Positions 1 through 10,823 of a stretch of 64,000 nucleotides of DNA are shown here, one piece after another (the first letter of the stretch is position 1; each line of letters starts with the position of its first letter). The stretch is from Proteromonas lacertae (taxonomy: Eukaryota; Sar; Bigyra; Opalinata; Proteromonadidae). The position numbers and the translations under genes were made by a program. The notes below the pieces were generated by a model. It saw nothing but the letters and a program-made list of their open reading frames with translations, was not told the origin of the DNA and ran no database searches. The DNA is taken from positions 153,439 to 217,438 of the forward strand of contig NGBS01000008.1 of assembly GCA_002245135.1 (NCBI GenBank), in the 5' to 3' direction.

Positions 1-878
1 ATCGAACCATTGGAGCTAATGATAACTTAAATGACATTATTGAACTATCTGACATACAGAAAAATAAAAAAATGATAACTAGCTTGAATTTGGCTTGTTT
101 TATTCTATTTTGAAAACAGATAAAAATCTCATCAGATTTAGCTAATATAATGTCTAATCTATCTACTCCAACAGAAGGAGTGATATTTGATATAATAGAA
201 AAAATGACAAAGCCCTTATGTTCAAAAGTGAGTTATAACTCTCTAAACATCTTACAGAAAGTATTGACCTCAGAATGTGATGAAAAATCGAGTAATTTAT
301 GTGTTAAAGAATATAATGATATTTCTATCATTGTATATATCTTATTTTACTGTTTCTGTATAGTACAATCGAAGTAACAAGAAAATTGAGTTATCTTCCT
401 GTGAAGTTGTTGAACAATTAAACAAATCAAACGATAATTTAGATGTTTCAACAATAATACATGAGATGAGTATATTCGAATTGCCTCCTTTATTAAATCC
501 ACTGCCAAAAAGTATTTGTGAAGAATATGAAAGACACATAGCTAATATTGATAAGATAAATGAAATATTGAATAGTTTAAAAGATATAATCCCAAAGTTT
601 CTTAAAGACTTGCCATTTTCCAAACTACCATACGAAATACATGGAAAAATATAAAGAAATCTATGATGGAAAAGAAATTAATAATGATAAAGATGATGTG
701 CTAATAATATCAATAATAAAAGAAGAAATTAAAGAATATAATGAAAAGATAAATGAAATTATGAATGGAATTAAAACTAAGCTAATTCCACTCAACAAAC
801 AATTACATGATTATTATGATGAATTAAACTAAAGAATACATAAGAAAATATGGTAATAAACAATACAAAATATTAGAA

Positions 879-918
<40 letters not shown>

Positions 919-2170
919 TAAGATATAAATCAATAAGTGATATTTCAAATAATAATGAGAATAATATCAAAACAGAAATGAGTAGTGTATCTGTTTGATA
1001 AAACAATAAATGAGATAACATGATAAATATATTATATCTCCAACATGTAACAATCTGTTAAATATGAATATAAATAAAAATAAAAATAAAAATGATAAAA
1101 ATTCAATACTATTGTCATTGAATATATTTGAAAGTATATTTTTGAATAACAACAATTACACAAGTGAAAGTGATGTATTATATCCAAAGGAATATAATAA
1201 ATATACACATCAAATAGTATATGAAAATGTAATAATCAATAAATATAAAGACCCACAATCATTTTATCAATTTTATTATCAGAATTTGATATTTCAATCA
1301 CTTCTAGAGAATAATGAAAAAATGTATATAATATAATATAATATTATAAATATATTAATGTAATTTAGATTGTTAAATTTCACAGTAAATGATAAAAACA
1401 GTTTCAGTATAGTTGCTCCAAAGATAATTATTAATAACAAATACATAATTCCAATAGATAAAAGTTCATTTCGTTCCAAATACTTATGAAGAAGAATACA
1501 ATGATAATGAAATAGAATTATACAAATTTCTCAATGATATTAATAAGGATAAGATAGAAGTGAGATTTATTCATTTATCATATAATGGAAAAGTGAGAAC
1601 TGATATTGCTACAAATATAGAAACAGCGGATTTGAAATACAATAATCAAAATCTGATGAATAATATTCAATATTTTATGAATGACAGTGAAAGTGATGAT
1701 GATAATCAATGTATTTGTTATCATAATCATAATTATATCAATATAAAACAAATTAAAGATGATGAATCTAATTTCACTCTTTCTAATGAATGTGTTATAG
1801 AAAATAACTATAATTCTTATCAAATTGAAGTATAACAAGTGTAAAAATTCAATTCATACTTTACCATATATTAAATTGACCTTATTGTTTGAATTATCTT
1901 CAATTTCAAGATTGTCCTTTGAAGAATATTTGCCCTAAAATACATATATATCCTCTAATTGATATTGGATATTATTTATATACAAAATATAAAAGTGTAG
2001 ATGGAAAGATTGAAGAAGAAAGTGTTAGTTTGGATTGTAAATCTTTTAATATTTGTAGTGATTTCTTAAATGGTTGTTGTAGGTCGTCTTATGGATCATT
2101 GAAGTGTAAGAATAAACATTGTTCTCAATCTGAAGCTTTGAAATTGATAAGTAATTCAATTAAAGTATAA
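1..2170 (+). pseudogene. Broken coiled-coil / Cys-His-rich gene, 5' end outside window
   Basis: An open frame enters from the left edge and continues through a clear 31-nt intron at 333-363 and another at 1324-1368. The product is Lys/Glu/Asn-rich with coiled-coil character, has an Asn homopolymer coded by AAT repeats near 880-916, and ends in a Cys/His-rich segment (1910-2150) with a C-x5-C-x3-H pattern like half of a CCCH finger. The frame is interrupted at about 650, 832, 998, 1020, 1488, 1835 and 1936. At each point reading resumes one base further on, and the flanking frames keep the same composition, so this was one gene. It is either a decaying gene or one damaged by sequence indels. 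The family is not recognised. Confidence 0.5.
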
Positions 2171-2297
2171 TCTCTTTCATTTTTTCATTATTCTATGTTT
2201 TATTTATTAAGTAATCACATTAAAAATATAAAAAACAATCAAAAACCCAACTCAATATATAAAAAGTCCCACTTTGACAATATTATTAGCATTTTAT

Positions 2298-3188
2298 TTA
2301 AAAACCAACGGTTGCTCCTGGTGTTTTACCTTTAGCAATAGCAATATTAGCTTCTTCATATTCTGGAGGAACAGTCCATCCTTCTTCAGTTGGATCTTGA
2401 GCTTCTTCTTCAACTGTTGCTTCTTCTTCTGGTTTAGCATCCTTAATTTCTTCTGGTTCTCTGTAGAAGAATAAATCTACAGCGACGTTCCATTCTTCTG
2501 ATCTGCTAATTACACCTCTTAATCTCAATACTTCTCTAGCTAATAACCAATACATTAAACCTAAAGCATGACAACCTTTGTTGTTACATGGAATAGCTAC
2601 ATCAACGAATGGTAATGGTGATTCACTATCGCATAAAGCAATAACTGGGATATTTACATAACTGGCTTCTTTTACTGCTTGGGCATCAGCTCTTGTATCA
2701 GTGACAATCAATAAACGTGGTTCTTTGAATTGTTTAGTGATTTGGTTGGTGAATGTACCTGGGGTGAATCTTCCAGCAATGGTTTGTGCACCTGTGTATT
2801 GTCCATATTTTAAGATAGCTCTTTGACCATATGTACGTGAACTAATACAAATAATGTCCTTTGGGTTCTCAATGGTTACAATGATACGAGCAGCTAATTG
2901 GATTTTTCTCCATGTATCTTTAATGTTGATAATAAAAATACCTACACAAAATAATAATATTTCACAAAATTATATAGTATATCATACCATCCTTTCTTCT
3001 TTTGTATAAGTATGGTCTCATTTGGAAGTTAGCGCTTTTTGTACCAAGATGTACTTGAGCAGCTAACATCTTGTACATATCGCTTTCTCTATGAAATATT
3101 AATATTTTAATCCAAAAATAGTAAGGAAAAAAAGATTAGATAGATATAAATATAAAGCTTATATATACTGTAAGTCAAAGAAAGACAT
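2298..3188 (-). CDS. RPSA: 40S ribosomal protein SA (uS2 family)
   Basis: Component of the small ribosomal subunit head, cytosolic. Three exons: 3169-3188, 2988-3088 and 2298-2941, with introns 3089-3168 and 2942-2987, giving about 254 residues. The start gives [15 protein letters not shown], after which the uS2 core is easy to follow: [49 protein letters not shown] and the REVLRLRG stretch. The C-terminal tail is acidic and ends in a Gly-Val-Phe. It lacks the repeated tail of the animal laminin receptor form. It is transcribed divergently from the coiled-coil gene at 3547. Confidence 0.96.
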
Positions 3189-3546
3189 TTTTTAGCAAAG
3201 TGGGTTAAAATGCAAATGCTAATTATAATAATTAGTTTTTATTTAATTAGGGTTTTTTTATATACTTTCATTTCTTTTTTGCATTTCTATATAATGCAGA
3301 ACAATTCACACCATAATAATTCCAGAAACTAATTCTACATAATTATTTGAATCAAATGGATATATTGGTACTGATTGATGTGATGAACTAATCTCAAAAG
3401 CAATTATTTTTAGTTTTATATATTATATTGCAAGAAATTGTCCATGTTTATATTACTTTCATTAATAATCAATACTTTCAATCGTTCATAAAAAGACTAT
3501 CAAACATAGTTTGAATTTTCTGTTTTCTTTTTTTCAAAATTAATTT
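3189..3546. other. Divergent intergenic region
   Basis: This 358-base A+T-rich spacer separates two genes pointing away from each other, RPSA and the coiled-coil gene, so it should hold both promoters. I see no coding potential and no element I can name with confidence. A TTTAATTAGGGTTTTTT tract lies near 3240. Confidence 0.4.
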
Positions 3547-4306
3547 ATGAGTGGTAGTGCAAAGTAATAATTAAAATTTTAATCTCATAGATCTGCTAGA
3601 CAGACATATCGTAGTTCTACAGCTCCATTTATATCTCCGTGTATTTTTAACACATTTTATTTATTTTCAATTAATAGCTACAAAAAGAAAAGAGAAAGCA
3701 AAATCTCCAAGGGCACAAACAGCTACAAAGAAATTAAATCAAACTGTTGAAGAATCGTTGAAGAATAGACTTACAGAAGCTTTAATTCAAATATCAAACC
3801 TTGAAACAGAATTAAATACAGCAAAACAATATTTTTCTGATGAACTTGATAAACTAAAGAAAGAAGCAGAGGAAATGAAGGATATAAAAGAGGAAGAATC
3901 AAAAGAAGATGAAAACCCACAACAACAGCAGAAAGTAACGAGTATAATTGCAAGTATATATTCTGATAGAAGAAGATTACTTAAGACATATTGAATTATG
4001 TAGAAAGAACAAAGAATGGATAGCTAATTTAGATAGTTACAAATCACAAAAACCATTTTCTGTATATATCTATTGCATTTATATTCAATGTAATAGAAAA
4101 CTATGATTACACACGATTTAAAACAAGAAAAGTATAAGGATTTGGAGTGTTTAGAATATCCATGGTCCACACAGGATGAAATGATATTGAAAAGGGAATT
4201 AAATGATACTAAAAATGAATTGGCAAAAATGAATGCTTACTGTGATGATCTAACTAAACAAATTCAAGAAAAGGATGAAATAATAGCTAAATTACAAAAT
4301 CAGTAA
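3547..4306 (+). CDS. Coiled-coil protein with basic N-terminus, unknown function
   Basis: Five exons (3547-3563, 3591-3640, 3678-3941, 3970-4061, 4097-4306) joined over four introns of 27-37 nt give a continuous frame of about 210 residues. The start is the ATG opening MSGSAKSARQTYRSS. Residues 1-55 are Ser/Lys/Arg-rich and probably disordered. Residues 60-120 and 165-205 are heptad-like Leu/Lys/Glu stretches expected to form coiled coils, separated by a Gln run and an aromatic linker. I do not recognise a family. The gene sits between RPSA and the BET gene with its own upstream spacer. Confidence 0.7.
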
Positions 4307-4530
4307 TTATTTAGTAGAAGAATATTTATTTATTGTGATATATTTGTTATTATATTTATATATGTTTTATTTTATTTCATTGGATTTATTATGGCTTGTA
4401 TAGAATATATACATAAATTAATTAGTAAATAATGTTTCTATCAAGAGAAATATAAGATTTAGCAATTTAGTTTGGCAAACCAATTTGGCTTGACACCTCA
4501 TTTTCATTTTTTTATTTATCTTAAGATCAA

Positions 4531-6153
4531 ATGGATGAAGAAGTTCGATATCAGTGTATAAAAATAGTAAATGATCTAATCAAACATAAAAATTCTGGTA
4601 TTCTATTCGTAGTCTTATTTATTGTAGAACCTTTCAGAAATCCTGTTCCTTGGAGAGAAAGTGAGTTGTTTGATTATCCTAAAATTATCAAAAAGCCAAT
4701 GGATTTATCTACTGTTGCAGTATTGCATTTTAGTGTGATTTTATAGAAAAATCTTGAAAGATCCGAATATAAAACAATAAATGACTTTTCAGCAGATGTT
4801 CGTCTAATTTGGACAAATTGCATGATATATAACAAGGTATTATACCAAATCTATATTTTTTAGGAGGATTCTGAACTTTATAAAATCGCAAAGCATTTGC
4901 AAAATTTATTTGAACAGAAACTACGGAAAGTTCCAGGTTCAGATCTACTACAGGATGCTACTTTAGAAGAAAAAGCACAATTTGCTGATAATTTATCTCA
5001 GGTAACTCCTGAAGATGTAGGTAAAATTGTAACAATATTATATGAAAGATGTAAAGCCAGTATAAGCAAACTAAGTGCAACTGATATTTATGTCAATTTA
5101 GATGAAGTAGATATAGAGACATTTCGATGTATTCAATCCTATGCAAAATCATTAGTGCAACCATCAGTAGAAACAACCACAATAACACATTCAACACCAG
5201 TATTAACATCATCCTCCACATTATCTTCTCCAACCCAAATACTTAGTTCTAATAATAACAGTAATAATGTAAATATAAATGTTACACCAAATATTACACC
5301 AGAGAAACAGCAAATACATCCAATACAACAACAAATTGAAACTACTAAAGATGTTGTTGTTTCACCAACAGTTAATACTGAATCAAATACAGCTGCAATG
5401 GAAATAGAATCACCTGTAGTAGAAAAATCAATAACAACAGTAGAAGAAGAAGGGGAAAAAACAGTAAAAGAAAATGATTTAGCAGTAGTAAAACCAACGG
5501 AAGAAAAAGAAGAATCTAATCAGGAAAAACAGATAGAATCACTTCCTCCTCCACCCCCACCTCAACAAGATGAACAACAACAACAACAACAACTTAATGA
5601 AGAAATAATTCCTGTAAAGAAAGTAGAAGAAGCAGAAAAGAAAGACAATAAAGAAGAAGAAGAAAAACAAGATAAAGAATCTAATATGAATTACAGTGTT
5701 AATTCAGATACAGTAACAACCAATGCTACCACTACTACAGTATGTCTACCACAAGAACAGCAAACACCAGTACAACCAGAAGTATCAAAATCAATAGTTT
5801 CACCGCCATTACCAGTTGAAGATAATTTACCACCTCCTCCACCACCTCCTACTCCTTTACCTCCATTACCGTCAACACTAACACCACCTCCACCTCCTCC
5901 AGTACAGCCATTAACAACAACAACAACAACTCCATTTGAATTAACAAATCACTCTAATATTTCGCAACCACCACCACCTCCTCCTCCATCATCATCACAA
6001 CCTCCTCCTCCTCCATCATCATCACAATTTCCAACAGCTACAGAACCATTAGTGGCATTACCTGTTTCTAATACTTTTGAAAATACTGAAAAAAGAAAAA
6101 TTGGAGATGATTCTACAAATGAGAATGTAGCTAAAAAACCTAGATTGGATTAA
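4531..6153 (+). CDS. BET-type protein: one bromodomain plus NET domain
   Basis: Acetyl-lysine reader expected to act on chromatin with the transcription machinery. Exons 4531-4597, 4628-4719, 4747-4836 and 4864-6153 give about 512 residues. The bromodomain (about residues 5-95) shows LFDYPKIIKKPMDL and ends with WTNCMIYN, whose Asn is the acetyl-lysine anchor. The NET/ET domain follows at about 110-180 (LEEKAQFADNL, then acidic VNLDEVDIETF). The rest is low complexity: acidic and Gln-rich stretches, several poly-proline runs at about 345-470, and a basic C-terminus that could be a nuclear signal. Animal and yeast BET proteins usually have two bromodomains. A single one recalls plant GTE proteins. 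Confidence 0.9.
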
Positions 6154-6262
6154 ATTCGATAATAAACTTATTATAGTAGTTTTTTTAATTCTTTTGACAA
6201 TCATGGGTTATGAAAATTCTGAATAGAGAATAGCACCAAACATTTTTATTTCATTTTCTTAG

Positions 6263-6916
6263 ATGTCAGATAAGGCTGATGTAGTTTCAGCATATCCTAA
6301 GCCACCTCCATATTTTACACTATATGGTATTTATAATATTTTATCCCAAAATAGAAGATGGGCCAGATAGTGGCTTTGAACCACCTAAACCGCCAACTGA
6401 AAGTTATGATATGTTTGGAGAACAATATTCAACAGAAGTATACTAATTATTCTATCGTTTAGTTCTCAGAAGACACTTATCTGCCTTCTTTGACTTTTTC
6501 AGGAAAGAAGCAATTATTTCAGACAAGTGAAGATGGATCTTTAGTTGGTAATTATAAAGATGAATTAAAAAAGTATGTATTTTGTGAGAATTATAAATTA
6601 TTAGAATTCTTCATTCAATTATTCAGGCATTTAAGGATTTATTATACTTATTGACGAATGCTCCATCTAAAGCGCCTGAAAAGGTTGAAGATATAGATAT
6701 ATTGTTCTATAATTTTCAACATCTACTAAATATGTGTCGTTTAGAACAAGTATACATTCTTATCATTTATATTATTAGTCTAAAGATATAATAATCGAAT
6801 TTATGGAGAAGAAAAAGGAAGAATATAAGAATGTTTTAGACAATTTAGAGGATGAAATAAAACAAATGGAAAATATAAAACAAAAATATAACGATTTAAT
6901 AGCTAGCTTACATTAA
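6263..6916 (+). CDS. MED7: Mediator complex subunit 7
   Basis: Mediator middle-module subunit linking activators to RNA polymerase II in the nucleus. It is split into five short exons (6263-6326, 6355-6437, 6463-6572, 6605-6749, 6779-6916) with introns of 25-32 nt, which hides it from long-ORF searches. The joined frame is about 179 residues. It opens with the MED7 hallmark SAYPKPPPYFTLY, then PPKPPTESYDMFGEQY and YLPSL. The helical half begins LKKILHSIIQAFKDLL and continues KVEDIDILFYNFQHLLN, matching the conserved MED7 region ending in the LLNEYR-like motif. A C-terminal coiled coil is present, as in the family. Confidence 0.9.
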
Positions 6917-6940
6917 TTGATTATAATTTTATATGTTCAA

Positions 6941-7362
6941 CTATGTTTCTAATTTCTGTAGAAAAGTTCTTTGCATTTGAATAGCTTTTTCAAAAAGATC
7001 TGTTTTTAATTCTTCAACATTTTTCGATATTCTAGCATATAACACTGGTACATTATTCTATATTTTGTTTATATTTAATAGATATAATACTTGATAGTGT
7101 ATTTCTCCTATAAACATGTATAATTCATTCTCATTTATTGAATTAGTTTGTGATAGAGATAAATCTACCATAAGCTTTACAGATTTATATTCTATTTCAG
7201 CTTGATTTATTAACGGTGAATATGAGTTTATTCTATAAAAAATAACAATAAAATCATTAAATACTTTCCTATTGTCCTAATAGAATCATTTTCTTTACAT
7301 TCATTATTCATAATTTCAGAAACAAAATGGAACTCTCCTGCTCCAATGTTGTTATAATTCAT
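6941..7362 (-). CDS. TEN1-like OB-fold protein (CST telomere complex)
   Basis: Three exons (7265-7362, 7091-7232, 6941-7057) give about 118 residues, the usual TEN1 length. The pattern follows TEN1 from end to end: GAGEFHFVSEI (compare GTYYLPWEV), SIRTIGKINSY, a central beta-rich part, LYMFIGEIHYQ (compare LYIVLGELQHQ), PVLYARI, and a C-terminal helix LFEKAIQMQRTFLQK. TEN1 binds STN1 in the complex that protects telomere ends and helps fill in the C-strand. RPA3 is a related small OB-fold alternative, but the C-terminal helix and the GEI..Q motif favour TEN1. It is convergent with MED7, with 24 bases between the stop codons. Confidence 0.65.
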
Positions 7363-7421
7363 TTTTTTGATTTTGGCGCGAAAAAAACAATTTCAAAAAT
7401 ATAAATAATAAAACATTAAAA

Positions 7422-8075
7422 TTAATTAATTAAATAATCTCTTACATCCCTTTCCAATTCTTGTTGTTGACGAAATACCATCTCCAACAACTCTTCTCGC
7501 AAATGTTCAATAAGACCAATATGTGTAGAACCAAACTTTGCAACAACTTTCACTTGTGCATTAGCATTAAATTGAGTATATTGTTGTTGTGATACATTAT
7601 GAGTAATAGAATGTGGATTTTCAAGTAATTTAAAAGTATACACCTGTATACCATCATAACTCTTTCTCACTATTGCAGACACATACATTAATCCATGGAA
7701 TAACACTTGGTTATATATTGGACCATCATTATACCAATCATATAAGCTTCTCCACATTGTTAAATGAGTATTATCAATACAATAGAATATTCTATTCCAT
7801 TTTAGGAATACTTTTAATGTTGGTGTTCTTTTTAACACATTACCATACAAATTACCTTGATATCTGAATATTGGTGGATAATTATTTAAATTTGAAATTA
7901 ATTCAGTTAATGTTGGAATTGGTACTTCACCTTTCAATATTGCAGCATTATCATAAAGAGATGTTGAATTATTACTATTTCTATTTCTCCTTATTAATCC
8001 TAGATTAGAAGCAGAAGCTGTAATTGATTGAAAACTTGAGTTGGCTTGACGAATTGTTCTACTTGCATTGTTCAT
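7422..8075 (-). CDS. PH-domain-like protein, 217 aa
   Basis: Intronless frame. Residues 1-50 are Ser/Asn-rich. Residues 70-190 alternate hydrophobic strands (GNLYGNVLKR, VFLKWNRIFYCID, LTMWRSLYDWY, VYTFKLL) and end in a long amphipathic helix, as in PH folds. The family cannot be named from sequence alone. The only upstream ATG overlaps the stop of the preceding gene in an ATGA configuration, which is rare in eukaryotes. Either this is a downstream cistron or the two frames form one protein with a single-base break at the junction. Confidence 0.6.
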   Translation of the reverse strand: MNNASRTIRQANSSFQSITASASNLGLIRRNRNSNNSTSLYDNAAILKGEVPIPTLTELISNLNNYPPIFRYQGNLYGNVLKRTPTLKVFLKWNRIFYCIDNTHLTMWRSLYDWYNDGPIYNQVLFHGLMYVSAIVRKSYDGIQVYTFKLLENPHSITHNVSQQQYTQFNANAQVKVVAKFGSTHIGLIEHLREELLEMVFRQQQELERDVRDYLIN

Positions 8076-9757
8076 TCTGGTAGTTGTAGTGTTGATGATG
8101 ATGATGATGATATATTGTTACTATTCTAATTAATATATAATTATAAATATACTGTATATAAACCTGAATTATTATGTTGTCTCTCATCATTAGCAATAAT
8201 CTTTGCAATTTCTTCATCACTTAACATATAATTATCTTTTCTATGTAAAATATTTACCAATAAATTGGGTATTCCTTTAATATATTCTTCAACAGCCACA
8301 ATCACTTCAGGATCTTCAACAAGTGCTAATTCATCTAAAATTGACTTTTCATAGGTTGTTATTTCTTCAGCAACATATAACATCTCAATTTGATCTAATA
8401 AAACTGCTTTTGCTGATTTTACTTCTTTTGTTCCATTATCTTTAATTATATTTTCTTTATGAATTATATTTGTTTCTATTGTTTCATTTTCATTGATAGT
8501 TTTGTTTTTATTTGTTGTTGTTGTTTTTGTTGATTTTTTTGATGTTCTTGTTGGTGGATTGAATTTGGGAGTTTCTTCTTCATCTTCTGCACTATCTGAA
8601 AATAATTCAAAATCATCAATTCTCTTACTGCTCTTTTTACTCTTTTTTCCACTTTGATGATAAGCCACAATTTCATCTTCTGGATTGATTGCATTATTAT
8701 TATTATTATTATCATTAACAGTGGTTTGTGTATGATAAATATCTTGTTGATGATATATAATTGGTGGAGATTGTTGAGTGATGATTGGCTGAGGTTGTGA
8801 ATAGAAATTGGGTGGAATTAAAGTAGGATTAATTTGTTGAGAATAAAACTATTTAAAAAAATAATTATATATATTATATATATACACTATTCATATTCAT
8901 ATATGGATTTGGCTGTGGATAAATATAACCATTATTATTAAAAGGCATTTTCATTTGTGAATAAAAATATGCATTCTGTTGACTATATAATGGTGATATA
9001 GGTGGATATTGTTGTTGTTGTTGTTGCATATTCTGTTGTTGCTGTTGTTGTAAATACATGAATCTCTGTTGTTGTTCCATCATTTGTTGTTGTTGTTGTT
9101 GTAAAAGCAATTGATTTTGTTGATTTAAATTACTCTTTTTAGCTGATTGACTTCTTTTTGCCTTATTGGATTTATTTGACTTGTTTTCATTGTATTTTAC
9201 TAATGGCTGGTTTTTACCTTTAAATTTTATTGCTACTTCAGGCGAACCACTTGCTGAAGATGATGAGCTTGATACTTTCGAGGAAGATGATCTGACTTTA
9301 CTCATTTTCTTACAATATAAATCTTCAACTTCATCAAATGGATTTTTTCCTCTATAGTATATATATAATCATTATTATATACTCTTTACAAATGGATTTT
9401 ATACTTTTGGGTGGTGTTGAGATGGGAGATGATAAATTAGAAAAATCATCAACATCATCTGGATTGAGGTTAGATTTCTTCATTTTTTTAATTGACTCTA
9501 TTATAACAATAATAATATATCCTCAATATACCCATTAAAACAGCATGTTGTTTAATTTGACTCATTGACGGTTTTTCTTCATCAGATGTGCCATTTGATT
9601 TTCTCTATCATTATATTATAGTAAAATATACTTTATTATCTCTTTTCTTTTGAGGTGTGGATTTATTAGATGAATTATTGTTCTTTTCACTTCCTTTCAC
9701 AACAGGTACTCGATATACAGTATCCCAACCACTTCTATATGCTGGTACTGTGTCCAT
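8072..9757 (-). CDS. Q/N/S-rich protein of unknown function
   Basis: Six exons joined over introns 9605-9631, 9498-9531, 9352-9382, 8849-8885 and 8126-8152, all GTATAT...TAG-like and all keeping frame. The product starts MDTVPAYRSGWDTVYRVPV and then becomes Ser/Lys-rich. A long Gln tract (about 9010-9110) precedes a Pro/Tyr/Asn-rich region, then a basic patch, an acidic patch and a predicted helical C-terminal domain (AVLLDQIEMLYVAEE onwards). It ends at a TGA that overlaps the ATG of the PH-like gene. The family is not recognised. Composition suggests a disordered scaffold or nucleic-acid-associated protein, but that is inference. Confidence 0.6.
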
Positions 9758-10198
9758 TATATTATGATTATTTACTGAAGATTAAAATTAGATGATTTAT
9801 CCTTTCAAAATGAAAAAAGATCATTTATCTTCTTCTTTGATAATGATTGTATTGTGATTTGTATGACTAAACTGCATACTCCACTTAATTGAATATTTTG
9901 CATTGACTATATTCACCTATTTACAGAATCTTCGATTTTATAAATCTGAGCAACTCCTTCCATACTGCTATAAAATAATTTTTGCTACTCAAATTTCCAT
10001 ATTAATTCGATGATACAATACAACAACTACTAAAAAACGAAATGTTGACAGATCAACACTATGCTATTAATGATCTTCTGATTAAATTCATGTAAATATA
10101 TTTAATAGCATCTCATAATTATAACAACGAATAATCCGTTCATTGATAAGAAAACTGAGATTTAATAGTCAAACTAAGTTTGATTTGATTTTATAAAA
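9758..10198. other. Divergent intergenic region
   Basis: This 441-base A+T-rich spacer lies between two genes transcribed away from each other. No coding potential beyond very short frames and no recognisable element were seen. Confidence 0.35.
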
Positions 10199-10728
10199 AT
10201 GGGAAAAGGAGGTAAAGGAGGTAATAAAGGTGGAAAGAGTGATAAAGGTGGATCTAAAGAACCTGCTGCTGCTACAGTACCAAAAGGTGGAGGTTCAAAA
10301 GTCAAAGTTCGTCATATTCGTATAAGTTGATATAATAAATGCATATAGTATGTGAAAAAGAAGGTAAAATTCAAGAAGCAATGAAGAAATTAAAAGAAGG
10401 AGTTCCTTTTGCAACTGTATTAGATAATTTATGAAGTGTAGGTAGCTCAGGAGTATAGTGAAGATAAGGCAAGACAAGGTGGAAGTTTAGGGTATATATA
10501 TAGAATATATTATATTGATAGTTGGATTACTAGAGGTCAAATGGTGTATATTTTGTAATTTTGTGAATATATAGAGGTACTTTTCAAGATGCTGCGTTTG
10601 CACTTCCTAAAGGACAAATGACATATCTTTTTCTATTTACAATCATTATTTATTCTTAACAAATATAACCAAACTCCAATAAAAACTCAATTTGGTTGGC
10701 ATATCATTCTATGTGAAGATAGAGCTTA
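10199..10728 (+). CDS. PIN4: Parvulin-type peptidyl-prolyl isomerase, PIN4 family
   Basis: Small parvulin cis-trans isomerase, nuclear/ribosome-biogenesis related in other organisms. The Gly/Lys-rich N-terminus (GKGGKGGNKGG) matches the PIN4 basic tail. Exons 10199-10319, 10349-10416, 10442-10491, 10522-10545 and 10575-10622 give KVRHILCEKEGKIQEAM, YSEDKARQGGSLGW, TRGQMVGTFQDAAFALPKGQM. The final exon supplies KTQFGWHIILCEDRA and TAA. The last intron has no GT and no AG and looks like a U12-type AT-AC intron. Joining at the signal-predicted AC boundaries leaves a one-base frame discrepancy before KTQFGWHI, so one base may be missing in the AAAA run at 10681-10684, or the boundary is unusual. 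Confidence 0.85.
10623..10674 (+). other. Putative U12-type AT-AC intron in PIN4
   Basis: The stretch begins ATATCTTTTT, contains TATTCTTAAC (U12 branch consensus TTCCTTRAC) and has AC candidates at 10669 and 10674. It contains no G at all, so no GT-AG intron can be drawn here. Conserved parvulin sequence lies on both sides, so something must be removed. The exact 3' end is uncertain because of the one-base frame problem described for the gene. Confidence 0.65.
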
Positions 10729-10823
10729 ATAATAAAGATAAATAATGTTGATTTTTTGTTTTTTATATGTTGTTGTGTTGATTCTTAGAGTTTTAATAAA
10801 AATGAAAAACACAATATCAATTT

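Noticed and set aside
880-916. (AAT)n run as a separate repeat element.
   Set aside because: It is a short microsatellite coding an Asn tract inside a gene; such tracts are common in this A+T-rich sequence.
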